52,361 nt of DNA. Source: a virus. Numbering within the stretch: the stretch's first letter is position 1; every line of letters begins with the position of its first letter. Where the stretch lies: IMG/VR virus record IMGVR_UViG_3300025309_000439, positions 1 to 52,361 of that record; one strand, given 5' to 3'. This document shows, in pieces, positions 7,357 through 15,800 of the stretch. The notes under the pieces were generated by a model. That model was not told the DNA's origin. It saw only the letters and a list, made by a program, of their open reading frames with translations, and did not search any database. Both the position numbers and the translations under genes were made by a program.

Positions 7357-7920
7357 ATGGCACGCATCAACTACAAGGGCGACGCTGGAGCGGAAATCAC
7401 CGGACAAGGCGGAGGCGCACAGTTCTCGCCAGCGCCGCGCGGTATCTACACGCTGCAGATAGCCGACCACTCGGACGGCCTGGTAACACAGGGCGGCAAG
7501 AATCCCGGCACGCCCCTTACAAAGCTGACCTGCGAGGTAGCGGACGAAGGCGAGCACTTCGGCAAGCGCGTCTGGCATAACGTGGTCTGGGTCCCGCGCG
7601 GTAACGGCGAGAAGGCCAACCCGGGCCACGGTATGGCGGTGCATTTCCTGCACGCCGTCGGGCTGCAATACGACGGCGAGTTCTCGTTCGAGGAGTCTGA
7701 CCTGCAGGGGCGCACTTTTCGCGCGCTCCTGGGTATAACGACTTACGACAAGGTCGTTAACGGGCGGACCTACAGCAACGAGAAGAACTTCATTGAGGAA
7801 ATCTACACCGACAAACACCCCGAGCCCGCCAATGACGCGCTACCCGCGCCGCGTAAGAACGCGCCGCCGCCGGTAAAAGAGAAGCCAGCGGACGCCAAGA
7901 GCGGCTCCGTTCCCTTCTGA
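7357..7920 (+). CDS. Single-stranded DNA-binding-like protein (DUF669-type)
   Basis: 187 residues. The N-terminal two thirds are strand-rich (PAPRGIYTLQIADHSDG, then LTCEVADEGEHFGKRVWHNV), resembling phage DUF669-type OB-fold proteins. The C-terminal 45 residues are Pro-rich and disordered, ending in GSVPF, similar to the partner-binding tip of bacterial SSB. It lies one base after the ATPase stop with GGAGG upstream. Likely coats ssDNA for the exonuclease/Sak4 pair and the replication proteins. Unlike the SSB tip, the acidic residues before the PF end are few. Confidence 0.72.
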   Translation: MARINYKGDAGAEITGQGGGAQFSPAPRGIYTLQIADHSDGLVTQGGKNPGTPLTKLTCEVADEGEHFGKRVWHNVVWVPRGNGEKANPGHGMAVHFLHAVGLQYDGEFSFEESDLQGRTFRALLGITTYDKVVNGRTYSNEKNFIEEIYTDKHPEPANDALPAPRKNAPPPVKEKPADAKSGSVPF

Positions 7921-7927
7921 GCGCCAC

Positions 7928-9508
7928 ATGGAAACCGGCATTGCCTTACGCCCTTATCAGGAGGCCGCCATTGAAGCCTGGGAGTCCAGGTTAAATGGCG
8001 GCCTCAGGCGCGGGATAATAAACCTGCCCACGGGCTGCGGCAAAACGGTAACCGGCCTCGCAATAGCTAAACGCCGGGGCGGCCGGACGTTATGGCTCGC
8101 ACACCGCGACGAACTCATCGAGCAGCCGCTACGCGCTATCCGCGCTGTCTGGCCGGAGGCCTCCACCGGCGTTGTAAAGGCGGAACGCAATGAAACAGAC
8201 GCGCAGATGGTATTCGGCTCGATACAGACAGTCTCCCGAGCGAATCGTCTTAGGGCGCTATCCGGATTCGATCAGGTCGTAGTGGACGAGGCGCATCACG
8301 CGGCAGCCGACACCTATATGCGGACGATGGACGCGCTCGGCTGCTTTAAGCCGGACGGGCCGCCTGTTTTAGGCCTTACCGCCACCGTCGAGCGCGGCGA
8401 CAGTATCGGGCTGGATAAATCGTTCGAAGCCATCGTCTACCAGATGCAGCTGCTACAAGCCGTCAAAGACGGATGGCTGGTAGACCTGCGCATGCAGCAG
8501 GTCGCGCTGGACTTCGACCTCGACACTATTCCCACCGTAAACGGCGACTATAACCAAGGCGAGCTAGGCAATGCCATGCTCCGGGCTGGCGCAGCCGAGG
8601 CCACCGCCAATGCCTACCAGAATTATGGCGCAGGCCGAAAAGCACTGATCTTCACAGTCACCGTGGACCAGGCGCGGCGCACAGCGGAGGAATTGCAAAG
8701 TCGTGGAGAATTCGCAGAATGGCTATGCGGGAACACACCTATCGAAGAGCGCAGGGCTATATTACAGCGCTTCAAGACCGGCGAGACTCAGATAGTGGCC
8801 AACTGCGCCGTCCTGACCGAGGGCTTTGACGAGCCGTCCGTGGACGCCATCTTGATAGCCCGGCCCACGCAGTCTAAAACGCTTTACCTCCAGATGATAG
8901 GTCGCGGCACACGCATCTTCCCCGGCAAAGAGGACTGCCTGATAATCGACCTCGCGGGCGCGTCGCGCAAGCACAAGCTCGTCCAGGCACCCGTTTTATT
9001 CGGTTTAGACCCAGACGAGGCAAACGGCGAAACAGTCACGGAAGCGCTTAAAAAAAAGCGAAAGCGCGAGGACGCACTCGTCTCATCACTGGTCACGGCC
9101 AACCGGGCACTGCCTGAGCGGCAGCAGTTCCACTGGACAACCTCTGAGAATACGTTTTATGCCGCCTCTGCAGGACGGCGCGGCACTGTAATGCTCATCC
9201 GCTCAGGTGACGGCTGGATAGTCGAGGTCTCGCCAAAAGATCGCCTCGAAGCACCGACCATACTTGAGCCCCAGCCAGTGGAACTAGAAATGGCGCAAGG
9301 CATAGGCGAAGATTACATCCGGCGGGCAATGGCAACCGTCCTGGCGGCCGAGAACGCGGGCTGGCGACTGAAGCCCGCTTCTGAGAAGCTGTTGGCGGCG
9401 CTCAGTAAATGGCGCGTGCAGGTGCCCAGCGGGATAACCGCAGGCGCGGCGTCGGACCTCTTAACCATTGCGATAGCCAAGGCCTGGCTCTGGCGGAGGA
9501 AGCAATGA
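7928..9508 (+). CDS. SF2 DEAD/DEAH-box helicase
   Basis: 526 residues. Motif I LPTGCGKT at 33-40, motif II VDEAHH near 119-124, motif III LTAT near 150, motif VI QMIGRGTR near 323-330. The two RecA-like domains are followed by a C-terminal region of about 150 residues without a clear family. It is of the phage replication helicase type related to the UvsW/restriction-helicase group. No clear ribosome binding site; the 7-base gap from the previous stop suggests coupled translation. The stop overlaps the primase start (ATGA at 9505-9508). Confidence 0.9.
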   Translation: METGIALRPYQEAAIEAWESRLNGGLRRGIINLPTGCGKTVTGLAIAKRRGGRTLWLAHRDELIEQPLRAIRAVWPEASTGVVKAERNETDAQMVFGSIQTVSRANRLRALSGFDQVVVDEAHHAAADTYMRTMDALGCFKPDGPPVLGLTATVERGDSIGLDKSFEAIVYQMQLLQAVKDGWLVDLRMQQVALDFDLDTIPTVNGDYNQGELGNAMLRAGAAEATANAYQNYGAGRKALIFTVTVDQARRTAEELQSRGEFAEWLCGNTPIEERRAILQRFKTGETQIVANCAVLTEGFDEPSVDAILIARPTQSKTLYLQMIGRGTRIFPGKEDCLIIDLAGASRKHKLVQAPVLFGLDPDEANGETVTEALKKKRKREDALVSSLVTANRALPERQQFHWTTSENTFYAASAGRRGTVMLIRSGDGWIVEVSPKDRLEAPTILEPQPVELEMAQGIGEDYIRRAMATVLAAENAGWRLKPASEKLLAALSKWRVQVPSGITAGAASDLLTIAIAKAWLWRRKQ

Positions 9509-12500
9509 ACGAAACGCTTCTCTCGCCCAATAAGTCGGCCATTGCTGCGCATCTGCGGCATCTGTTCGAACCTTTACCCGATGCGTTGGTGGAATTGGCA
9601 TGGACGGATGCGGCAGACGGCCGATTGCGGCACGCGCGGCTATTTAGTCCGCAGGATTTAGCCGGTATCGCGGAGTTTGCCGCCGCCCGGAACGCCGTGG
9701 CGGGTCAAAACCTATACCTCGGTGCTGCGCTGCGGCGGATGGACACACGACGGGACAGGAGGTCATCTGATGCTGATTTTCGCGCGCTCACCGCCTTATA
9801 CGCAGATTTCGACGATGAGGGGGCACTGGAACAGGCCGAGAAGTTATGCGGCGAGAAAGGCGTTCCACCCACCGCTAAGGTAATCACAGGCCACCAGCCG
9901 TACTCACGCGGCCAACTGTGGTGGCGGCTGCGGGAGCCGCTCCGCGACGGCGAGGCCTGCCGCCGCATAAACCGCGCCATAGCGGAGGCGTTGGGCGGCG
10001 ACACGGCAGTTTTCAATACCGGCCGCGTCATGCGCATGGGCGGCTCGGTCGCCTGGCCGCGTAAGAAAGGCCGCGTCGCAGAAATCACCTCTTTTGAGGA
10101 ACTCTCGCCGCGCAGATATGCACCCGAGGAACTTGAGGCCGCTTTTCCCCCCGCGCCGCCAACAGCTGCGCCTACCGCGCCAGCAACAACCAGCCGCCAG
10201 CCGTCGCCCGGCATAGACGCACTGCTGGCGCAGATAGGACCGAGTAACTGGCATCTGCCGATGCTACGCGCGGTCGCCAGAATGGTGGCCTGCGGCTGGA
10301 CGGATCAGGATATACTGGCAAAGGCCGAACGCCATACTTTACCCGGCTGGAGCAGCGAGCAGACGCGGAGTGAAGTACTGGCCATGATAGGCGGAGCCAG
10401 GCGGAAGGGCTTTGGCGACGGCAAAAAGATTCCACGACTTATCTCTGACGTCCCGCCCGGCTACGATACGCAGCCATTGCCGCGTGACGAGGCGTCCGCA
10501 CAGCTTAAATCCGTTATCGCGGGCTGGTTCGACCGCGCGGTGCCACTCGCACAGGCGCGTAAAGAACTAGCCAGACGCCATCGCGCCAGATTTGCACGTA
10601 AGCTGCCGCCAGGAGTCGCGGAGGAACTCCGGACGGCGGTCAAGGAGCAATACGGCATACCCAGCCTGCGTGACGCGCCGCGAGTGGCGGTGCAGGCGGC
10701 GGCGGGCCTGGGCAAGACAATACAGGTGGCCCATGAGATAATGGCGCGGAAAGCAGTCTGGGATATGCGCGTCTGGATAATGGTTCCCACCATCGACCTA
10801 GCCGATCGCCTGGCAGAGCAATTCGCGCAACTCTCGTGCGACCCCGCCCATGCGCCAGGCCCGGACGTGCGCGTTATGCGCGGACGACTCGCACGGGCGC
10901 ATGAGTTGCGGCGGCCACACGAGCCCAAGACCATGTGCCGCAAGCCGGACGCGGCTGATGCCGCCGGCCGATTGGGCCTGAACGTTTATAAGACCCTCTG
11001 CAAATCCACAACCGGGGACTGCAAGTTTTACTATCACTGCCCTTGGATACGCCAATGGGAGAGCCATGGGCCGGGCGTGCGCATCTGGTCGCATGAATAC
11101 CTGCATTTACCCATGCTGTCCGACTACCCGCCGCCGGATATGGTCATCTGCGATGAGTCCGTCGTGGAGGTCTTGGCCGGTGGCCTGCAATTCGCACCCG
11201 ACCGGCTGACAGAGAAACCCGCATGGGCCGACGGCGAAGATGCAGAGCACCTCACAAGGTGCATGACCGATATTCACGCAGCACTCGCGGAAGGCGGGCC
11301 GGAACTGTCGGCCATACGGGCAAAAGACCTCACGCACGCCATGCTCGTAAAGGCTGCCGATATCGCGGAGGGCAGAGAGGACGGCGACACCGGCATAACA
11401 CCGGCCATGCCGGAAGAAGAGGCGGTGGAACGCCTCAACGCGCTTGAAGAGTCAGAGCGCGAGAAGATAGCGCGGCTCATACGGCAGCTGTCAAAAGAGA
11501 TAAACCTCCCGCGCGTTATCTCGCATACCGTGGAACTACAACGCAACGTGCCGGTTCTGGTGGACGGCAAACCAGAACGCCAGAACCGGGTAAGCGTCCG
11601 GTGGCGGCGGAAGGTACTTATAGGCCGGACTCGACCACTACTGGTCATAGACGCGGATGCCGACGAGGAAATCACCCGGCGCCTGTTTGGCGGGCAGATT
11701 GAGCATGTCACCATTCCGGTCAGGCGGAACGCGGTGGTCACACAGTGCCATACTTCAAATTTCTCGCGGCAATCCCTGCTGGGCTTCGACGGCGCTGCGC
11801 CGGATTTCAACGCCAAGGCCGCGCAACGCCTTGAGAGCGTCAAGCTCGCCATCCGTAAACTCAGCAAATCTTCCAGACTACTTGTCGTCTGCCCGTTACC
11901 GGTCAGGCGGGCCATAACGGGCGAGGATGCCCCGCATCTACCGCTGTCCTGCGAATGGGAAGGGGCTACTATCTCACATTTCGGGCGTATACGCGGCGTG
12001 GACGACTGGAAAGGTTATGAGGCGTGCCTTACCATAGGCCGGGAACAACCGCCGCCGCTGGCGGTAGAGGCGCTGGCACGCTCGGTATGGGATGACGACC
12101 CAAAACCGCTTAACCTGCCTGGCACATACAGCAAAGCGCCACGCGGATACCGAATGCGCGGTGGCGCGAAGCTGGGTGTTGAGGTTGACGTGCATCCCGA
12201 CCCGCGCGTCCAACGGGTCCTTGAGCTTAAGCGCGAGCGGGAGTCGCTGCAAGCCATCGACCGCATCCGGCTTATCCATCCGGACCATATGAAGGACGTT
12301 TACATCCTCTGCAAGGTGCCTTTGGACATCGATGTCGACCGGTTAGCGGGCTTCGCGGAGCTATTAAATTGCGAGGGGACAAAACTTGAGCAAGCGTACC
12401 GCAGGGCGCGGCTTGGACTGCCACTTTGTGCAGACCAGATATCGAAGAATTGGCCGGACCTGTTTTCCTCAAAAAGAGTAGGAGAACACTGCATAATTCG

Positions 12501-12831
12501 TGATTTAGAAGGTGCCAGATTTGATATACCCAAAAGGGAAATATTATCTATTCCCCATTTGGGTATATCAAAAGCTGAGCCTAAAAATACCCTCCAATTG
12601 GTCCATTTTGGCAACTCAGATGCCATCCTAATCCGCTTTAGACCTCGCTCGAATGGCCGTGGAGGTCATCGCAACTGGTCAAGGGCGTTGGTCGCTGCCG
12701 ACACGCCCTATTTCCGGGCACGCGTGCGCGACGCGATGAGTTGCGAGCTTGAGTTCGAGTTCCCCCCAACCGGTCTTGTCTCGGCCTCAGCTAAGCAAAT
12801 CCAAACAACAGTCACAGGAGGAATCGTATGA
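9505..12831 (+). CDS. Primase-helicase (AEP-like primase fused to SF1/SF2-type ATPase)
   Basis: 1108 residues, starting at ATG 9505 with GGAGGA just upstream. The N-terminal domain (about 1-200) looks like a RepB/AEP primase: DFD at 101-103, a GHQPYSRGQLWWRL segment and GRVMRMGGSVAWPRK near 173-187. A helical linker follows. The second half has Walker A AAGLGKT near 398-405 and a Walker-B-like VICDES near 546, so it is an ATPase/helicase. It would prime and unwind phage DNA. The region coding residues about 990-1030 is AT-richer and contains a large dyad (12520-12572). The stop overlaps the next start by 4 bases. The exact helicase superfamily is uncertain. Confidence 0.83.
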   Translation: MNETLLSPNKSAIAAHLRHLFEPLPDALVELAWTDAADGRLRHARLFSPQDLAGIAEFAAARNAVAGQNLYLGAALRRMDTRRDRRSSDADFRALTALYADFDDEGALEQAEKLCGEKGVPPTAKVITGHQPYSRGQLWWRLREPLRDGEACRRINRAIAEALGGDTAVFNTGRVMRMGGSVAWPRKKGRVAEITSFEELSPRRYAPEELEAAFPPAPPTAAPTAPATTSRQPSPGIDALLAQIGPSNWHLPMLRAVARMVACGWTDQDILAKAERHTLPGWSSEQTRSEVLAMIGGARRKGFGDGKKIPRLISDVPPGYDTQPLPRDEASAQLKSVIAGWFDRAVPLAQARKELARRHRARFARKLPPGVAEELRTAVKEQYGIPSLRDAPRVAVQAAAGLGKTIQVAHEIMARKAVWDMRVWIMVPTIDLADRLAEQFAQLSCDPAHAPGPDVRVMRGRLARAHELRRPHEPKTMCRKPDAADAAGRLGLNVYKTLCKSTTGDCKFYYHCPWIRQWESHGPGVRIWSHEYLHLPMLSDYPPPDMVICDESVVEVLAGGLQFAPDRLTEKPAWADGEDAEHLTRCMTDIHAALAEGGPELSAIRAKDLTHAMLVKAADIAEGREDGDTGITPAMPEEEAVERLNALEESEREKIARLIRQLSKEINLPRVISHTVELQRNVPVLVDGKPERQNRVSVRWRRKVLIGRTRPLLVIDADADEEITRRLFGGQIEHVTIPVRRNAVVTQCHTSNFSRQSLLGFDGAAPDFNAKAAQRLESVKLAIRKLSKSSRLLVVCPLPVRRAITGEDAPHLPLSCEWEGATISHFGRIRGVDDWKGYEACLTIGREQPPPLAVEALARSVWDDDPKPLNLPGTYSKAPRGYRMRGGAKLGVEVDVHPDPRVQRVLELKRERESLQAIDRIRLIHPDHMKDVYILCKVPLDIDVDRLAGFAELLNCEGTKLEQAYRRARLGLPLCADQISKNWPDLFSSKRVGEHCIIRDLEGARFDIPKREILSIPHLGISKAEPKNTLQLVHFGNSDAILIRFRPRSNGRGGHRNWSRALVAADTPYFRARVRDAMSCELEFEFPPTGLVSASAKQIQTTVTGGIV
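12520..12572. repeat. Palindromic element inside the primase-helicase gene
   Basis: A perfect 15-bp inverted repeat (12520-12534 with 12558-12572) continues into a second 5-bp pair (12536-12540 with 12551-12555) around a 10-base loop. It sits in an AT-rich patch (about 12,470-12,640) within an otherwise GC-rich gene and keeps the frame open. It could be a small inserted palindromic element, a recombination scar, or an internal RNA structure. Confidence 0.85.
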
Positions 12832-13178
12832 GCAATCGTTCGAAAGGCAATATGCATGAGAAGAAAGTCGCGGATTACCTGAAAGGACAAGGGTATCTGG
12901 TGGAACGCAGTTTTGGTAAGCCCGGGTGGCAACCGGGCAGGGGCATAGTATTCTGCGCGCGTGATCTGTTCGGCGCGTTTGATATTGTCGCGATCAATCC
13001 GCCGAGCGAGGTGCGTTTCATCCAGGTAACCTCGGGTGCGGTAGCGGTACGGCGCAACAAGACATTCTCGGTCTGGCCACAGGCGGAGGTATGGGAACAC
13101 CTTAGAGCTGGCGTTTACCGCATCCACAAGTCCGACGGCAACTCCGAAGTCATAGATGTAAAGGCGGCGGCATGCTGA
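12828..13178 (+). CDS. Holliday-junction-resolvase-like PD-(D/E)XK protein
   Basis: 116 residues. The layout resembles Hjc-type resolvases: KGNMHEKKVADYLKGQGY (Glu on the first helix), FGAFDIVAI (Asp near 50) and a following strand FIQVTSG. In canonical Hjc this strand reads ExK; here it reads QVT, so the catalytic Lys is replaced. This may be a diverged subfamily or an inactive fold. It overlaps the primase gene by 4 bases and would resolve recombination or replication intermediates before packaging. Confidence 0.7.
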   Translation: MSNRSKGNMHEKKVADYLKGQGYLVERSFGKPGWQPGRGIVFCARDLFGAFDIVAINPPSEVRFIQVTSGAVAVRRNKTFSVWPQAEVWEHLRAGVYRIHKSDGNSEVIDVKAAAC

Positions 13179-13438
13179 CACCGCTCATTCGCCAAGTCAT
13201 TATCCGTAAAGGCTGGTCGCCAGTAGAGCTTCCCTGGCTTAAAGGCGAGCGAGTACTGGTTGTCTCAAGCGATACCCAAGTGGCTGCGGCAAAGGAGAAA
13301 TACCCTGGCCTCGTGGATTATCTGCTGGAAGAATTAGACCTCATCCTGCCGCACGAGCGGGATTTCACGGCATTGAAAAACATCAATCTCGTGAAAAAGC
13401 ACATCGGCGGCAGGATCATCGAGCGTCAAACTGTTTAA
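13172..13438 (+). CDS. Hypothetical small protein
   Basis: 88 residues: LPWLKGERVLVVSSDTQVAA, then a helical middle and a basic C-terminus. No recognised domain. It overlaps the resolvase-like gene by 7 bases and is read in the same operon. Its stop codon lies inside an 18-bp near-palindrome (13428-13445) that recurs near 22355. It probably belongs to the DNA-metabolism set, but the role is unknown. Confidence 0.7.
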   Translation: MLTPLIRQVIIRKGWSPVELPWLKGERVLVVSSDTQVAAAKEKYPGLVDYLLEELDLILPHERDFTALKNINLVKKHIGGRIIERQTV

Positions 13439-13452
13439 ACAGCTTTATGGAC
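13427..13452. repeat. Palindromic motif copy 1 (shared with 22354-22379)
   Basis: AAACTGTTTAAACAG, then CTTTATGGAC. The 26-base stretch matches 22354-22379 at all positions but one. Its core is a near-perfect palindrome. Copy 1 overlaps the stop of the preceding gene and lies about 23 bases before the start of the zinc-finger-like gene. It is best explained as a binding site for a dimeric phage regulator. Confidence 0.75.
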
Positions 13453-13474
13453 TTTAACGAGGAAACCGACCAAA

Positions 13475-13660
13475 ATGTATAAAGAGAAAATTTGCCGATT
13501 CTGCAAAGAACCGTTTAAGCCGGAGTTCTCTAACCAGAGCTACCACCCGAAGTGCAGACGCGCCTGGCGCAGGGATTACGAGCGCAAGTATAACCGGGAG
13601 TATCAGCGCAAGGTCAGGAAGCTTTTGAAAGAGGATTGGGCACAGGAGATAGACCAGTGA
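13475..13660 (+). CDS. Small zinc-finger-like protein
   Basis: 61 residues. CRFC near 7-10 and a later HPKC near 24-27 form a likely zinc knuckle, followed by a very basic helix (RRDYERKYNREYQRKVRK). Likely a nucleic-acid-binding protein. The short size and position just before the small terminase fit the small HNH or zinc proteins often found beside terminases, but no HNH catalytic His-Asn-His is present. The stop overlaps the GTG start of the next gene. Confidence 0.75.
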   Translation: MYKEKICRFCKEPFKPEFSNQSYHPKCRRAWRRDYERKYNREYQRKVRKLLKEDWAQEIDQ

Positions 13661-14187
13661 AAGGACGAAAACCGAAGTATCCGCAGGAAGAAATAAACCA
13701 AGTCGCGGCAAGACTGGCCGCAGGTGAAAGCCCCTCAGCATTGTCGAAGGAGTTGGGCTGGCCGCGCACGTCCATCCTGCGCTGCTCCGATAGCGCACGA
13801 GCTCCGTCACAGGTTACCGAGCAGGCCAAGAAAACCATCAAGGACAAAAAAGCCACCCAGCGAGAACGGCTATTCTGGCGGTTCGTGGAAGCCAATCTGC
13901 GACAGGGCATCCAGAAAGCGTCAGAAGCCGCGCCAAAAGAGGTCGCGGCGATGCTTGACTCCGCAGTGAAACTGAAAGCGCTCATGACCACTTCCGGCGG
14001 CGGGACGCGCGGCTCACTTATCAACTTCACCGAGGACACTATTATGCAGTTTACCCGCTTCATCAAGGGAGAAGTGGTTCCTGCTGTCGCGGCTGAGCAG
14101 GTAGCAGAAGCTGGCCTAGGCGAGGCCAAAGCCGACGTTTTGGAAAACGATCCCGAGGCGCGGTCTGAGGAGCGAAATGGCGAGTGA
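13657..14187 (+). CDS. Terminase small subunit-like HTH protein
   Basis: 176 residues from GTG 13657, which overlaps the previous stop and has AGGAGA upstream. The N-terminal helix-turn-helix (ARLAAGESPSALSKELGWP) would bind packaging-site DNA. The rest is helical with a segment typical of small terminases or terminase-associated regulators, and an acidic tail. It lies just before the large terminase, the usual place of TerS. A general HTH regulator is the alternative. Confidence 0.68.
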   Translation: MKGRKPKYPQEEINQVAARLAAGESPSALSKELGWPRTSILRCSDSARAPSQVTEQAKKTIKDKKATQRERLFWRFVEANLRQGIQKASEAAPKEVAAMLDSAVKLKALMTTSGGGTRGSLINFTEDTIMQFTRFIKGEVVPAVAAEQVAEAGLGEAKADVLENDPEARSEERNGE

Positions 14188-14211
14188 ATCCGCGAAGAAG
14201 CGCGGGATTCA

Positions 14212-14238
14212 CCTGACATAATGCACGATTATGTCAGG
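14212..14238 (+). terminator. Perfect hairpin between terminase genes, weak terminator or processing site
   Basis: A perfect 11-bp stem (14212-14222 with 14228-14238) and 5-base loop, followed only by CTTTACC, so termination would be weak. A second imperfect hairpin (14184-14194 with 14201-14212) directly precedes it. The pair may limit read-through or protect mRNA ends. Confidence 0.55.
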
Positions 14239-14259
14239 CTTTACCGACGAGAAACGACT

Positions 14260-14385
14260 ATGAACAGACAGGTAAAAAATAGCGTAAATTTTGAGGCCGG
14301 AACGCGGTACGCTCCCCCTTTACAGATTTTGCGACAGTCTGATTTTGACCGAAATTATTTTTTTGCGGCAAAACAACTCTCATGA
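14260..14385 (+). CDS. Very small ORF coupled to the large terminase
   Basis: A 41-residue frame (begins MNRQVKNSVNF, ends FFAAKQLS) fills the gap before the large terminase. Its stop overlaps the terminase ATG (ATGA at 14382-14385), as for many neighbours in this operon. No strong ribosome binding site is visible and no domain is recognised. It may be a genuine small protein, a leader peptide for coupled translation, or the residue of an ancestral N-terminal extension of the terminase. Confidence 0.4.
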   Translation: MNRQVKNSVNFEAGTRYAPPLQILRQSDFDRNYFFAAKQLS

Positions 14386-15800
14386 CCAACCGAATACTTA
14401 ATCAGGGCCCCCTCCCAGAACTGGACGCCAAGAGCCTCCAGCGGAAGCTGTTCGACCTCTTTGCCTTTGCGCGGGACGTACTGGGCTATCACCACATCAG
14501 CAAGCTGCACCTGCGCTGGTATAAAGAACTGCTGGATCATCGCTATATCCTGCTTTTGAGCCCCCGGGGGCATCTCAAGACCTCGGCAGTCACAGTGGGC
14601 TATTCCCTCTGGCGGCTTACGCAGGACCATAACCTGCGCATTTCCATCCTTAACGAAGTGCTCGGCAACGCCAAAGATATCCTCCAGACCATCAAGGCGC
14701 ATATCTCCAGCGAAAAGTTCCAGGAGCTTTACGGCCACTGGGACACCCTGAGCAGCATGTGGACGGCTGAGAAGATTCTTATCCCCCGCGACAAGGTGCT
14801 CAAGGAGCCCAGCATCTCGGCTGCGGGCGCACTGGGTACCATCGTAAGCCAGCACGCGGACCTGATAGTGATAGACGACCCACACAGCGAGAAGAACTCC
14901 CAGACGCCGAACCAGCGCAAGAAGATAATCTCGTGGTTCCAGAATACTGTCATGCCCATTCTGGAGCCGTCCGGCCAGCTGATAGTCTGCATGACCCGCT
15001 GGCATAAAGACGACCTGGCCGGGCATATTATGTCCGATCCCGGCTTCAAGAACTGGCACGTAATCGAGCAGCGTGCAGAATGGACTGATGAGGCCGGTAA
15101 ACGCCAAATCTTATTCCCTGAAAAATGGTCACCGGAAGCACTGAACCAAATTAAGGCCAATATGGGCAGCCAGGCCTACCGTACGCAGATGCTCAACGAT
15201 GTCGCCGGTCAGGAAGGCTCGGATTTCAAAATTGAATGGCTCACCGCCTGCCGCTATGCGGAAAAGCCGAAGGACATGAATATTTACATAGGCGTGGACC
15301 TTGCGGCCGGCAGTGCTGAGTCCCATTCGAAGTTCGCCTATGTGGTCCTGGGAATCCCAAAGGGCGACAAAGACGCCTATGTGCTGGCGGCGCATAAGGA
15401 CAGCATCCAGTTCCCGGAGCAGGTAAAAACCATCAAATGGCTCTGCAAGTTCTATGAGCCCACCGAGGTGGGCATCGAAGCCAACGCCTATCAGCAGTCT
15501 ATGCTGCAGGTGTTGCGAGTGGATGAGGAGACATCCCGCCTGCCGATAAAAGGCATCACCACTCAGGGCGACAAGCAGCGACGCATCAGAGGGCTGGCGC
15601 TGCTGTTTGAAAACAGGGCTCTCCGGCTGCCCGAAAGCTTGCCGGAGCTGGAAGAGGAACTCCTGCATTTCCCATTGGGTAATGACGACCTGCTGGATGC
15701 GCTCTGGCTGGCGATGGAGGTCCTGCGAAAAAAGAAGGTGCCGCCGAACATCAGATATGTCTCTGATTTCGGCCAGAGCAGATACAATGACTATATCTAA
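14382..15800 (+). CDS. terL: Terminase large subunit
   Basis: 472 residues. The ATPase has a Walker-A-like SPRGHLKT at 60-67 and Walker B DLIVIDDPHSEKN near 157-169. The RNase H-like nuclease domain begins at GVDLAAGS near 303 and contains DDLLDALW near 434. It packages concatemeric DNA into proheads through the portal, which lies two genes on. Length matches the usual 420-560 residues. Start ATG overlaps a tiny upstream ORF. The 3' end overlaps the Mom-like gene by 14 bases. Confidence 0.93.
   Translation: MTNRILNQGPLPELDAKSLQRKLFDLFAFARDVLGYHHISKLHLRWYKELLDHRYILLLSPRGHLKTSAVTVGYSLWRLTQDHNLRISILNEVLGNAKDILQTIKAHISSEKFQELYGHWDTLSSMWTAEKILIPRDKVLKEPSISAAGALGTIVSQHADLIVIDDPHSEKNSQTPNQRKKIISWFQNTVMPILEPSGQLIVCMTRWHKDDLAGHIMSDPGFKNWHVIEQRAEWTDEAGKRQILFPEKWSPEALNQIKANMGSQAYRTQMLNDVAGQEGSDFKIEWLTACRYAEKPKDMNIYIGVDLAAGSAESHSKFAYVVLGIPKGDKDAYVLAAHKDSIQFPEQVKTIKWLCKFYEPTEVGIEANAYQQSMLQVLRVDEETSRLPIKGITTQGDKQRRIRGLALLFENRALRLPESLPELEEELLHFPLGNDDLLDALWLAMEVLRKKKVPPNIRYVSDFGQSRYNDYI

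Noticed and set aside
9409-9504. Longer N-terminus of the primase-helicase
   Set aside because: The frame is open upstream, but ATG 9505 has a ribosome binding site and the ATGA overlap with the helicase stop; the upstream codons lie within the helicase gene.
15607-15786. Longer N-terminus of the Mom-like protein
   Set aside because: It would overlap the terminase nuclease domain by 190 bases; the sequence there is Arg/Cys/Trp-rich shadow coding.
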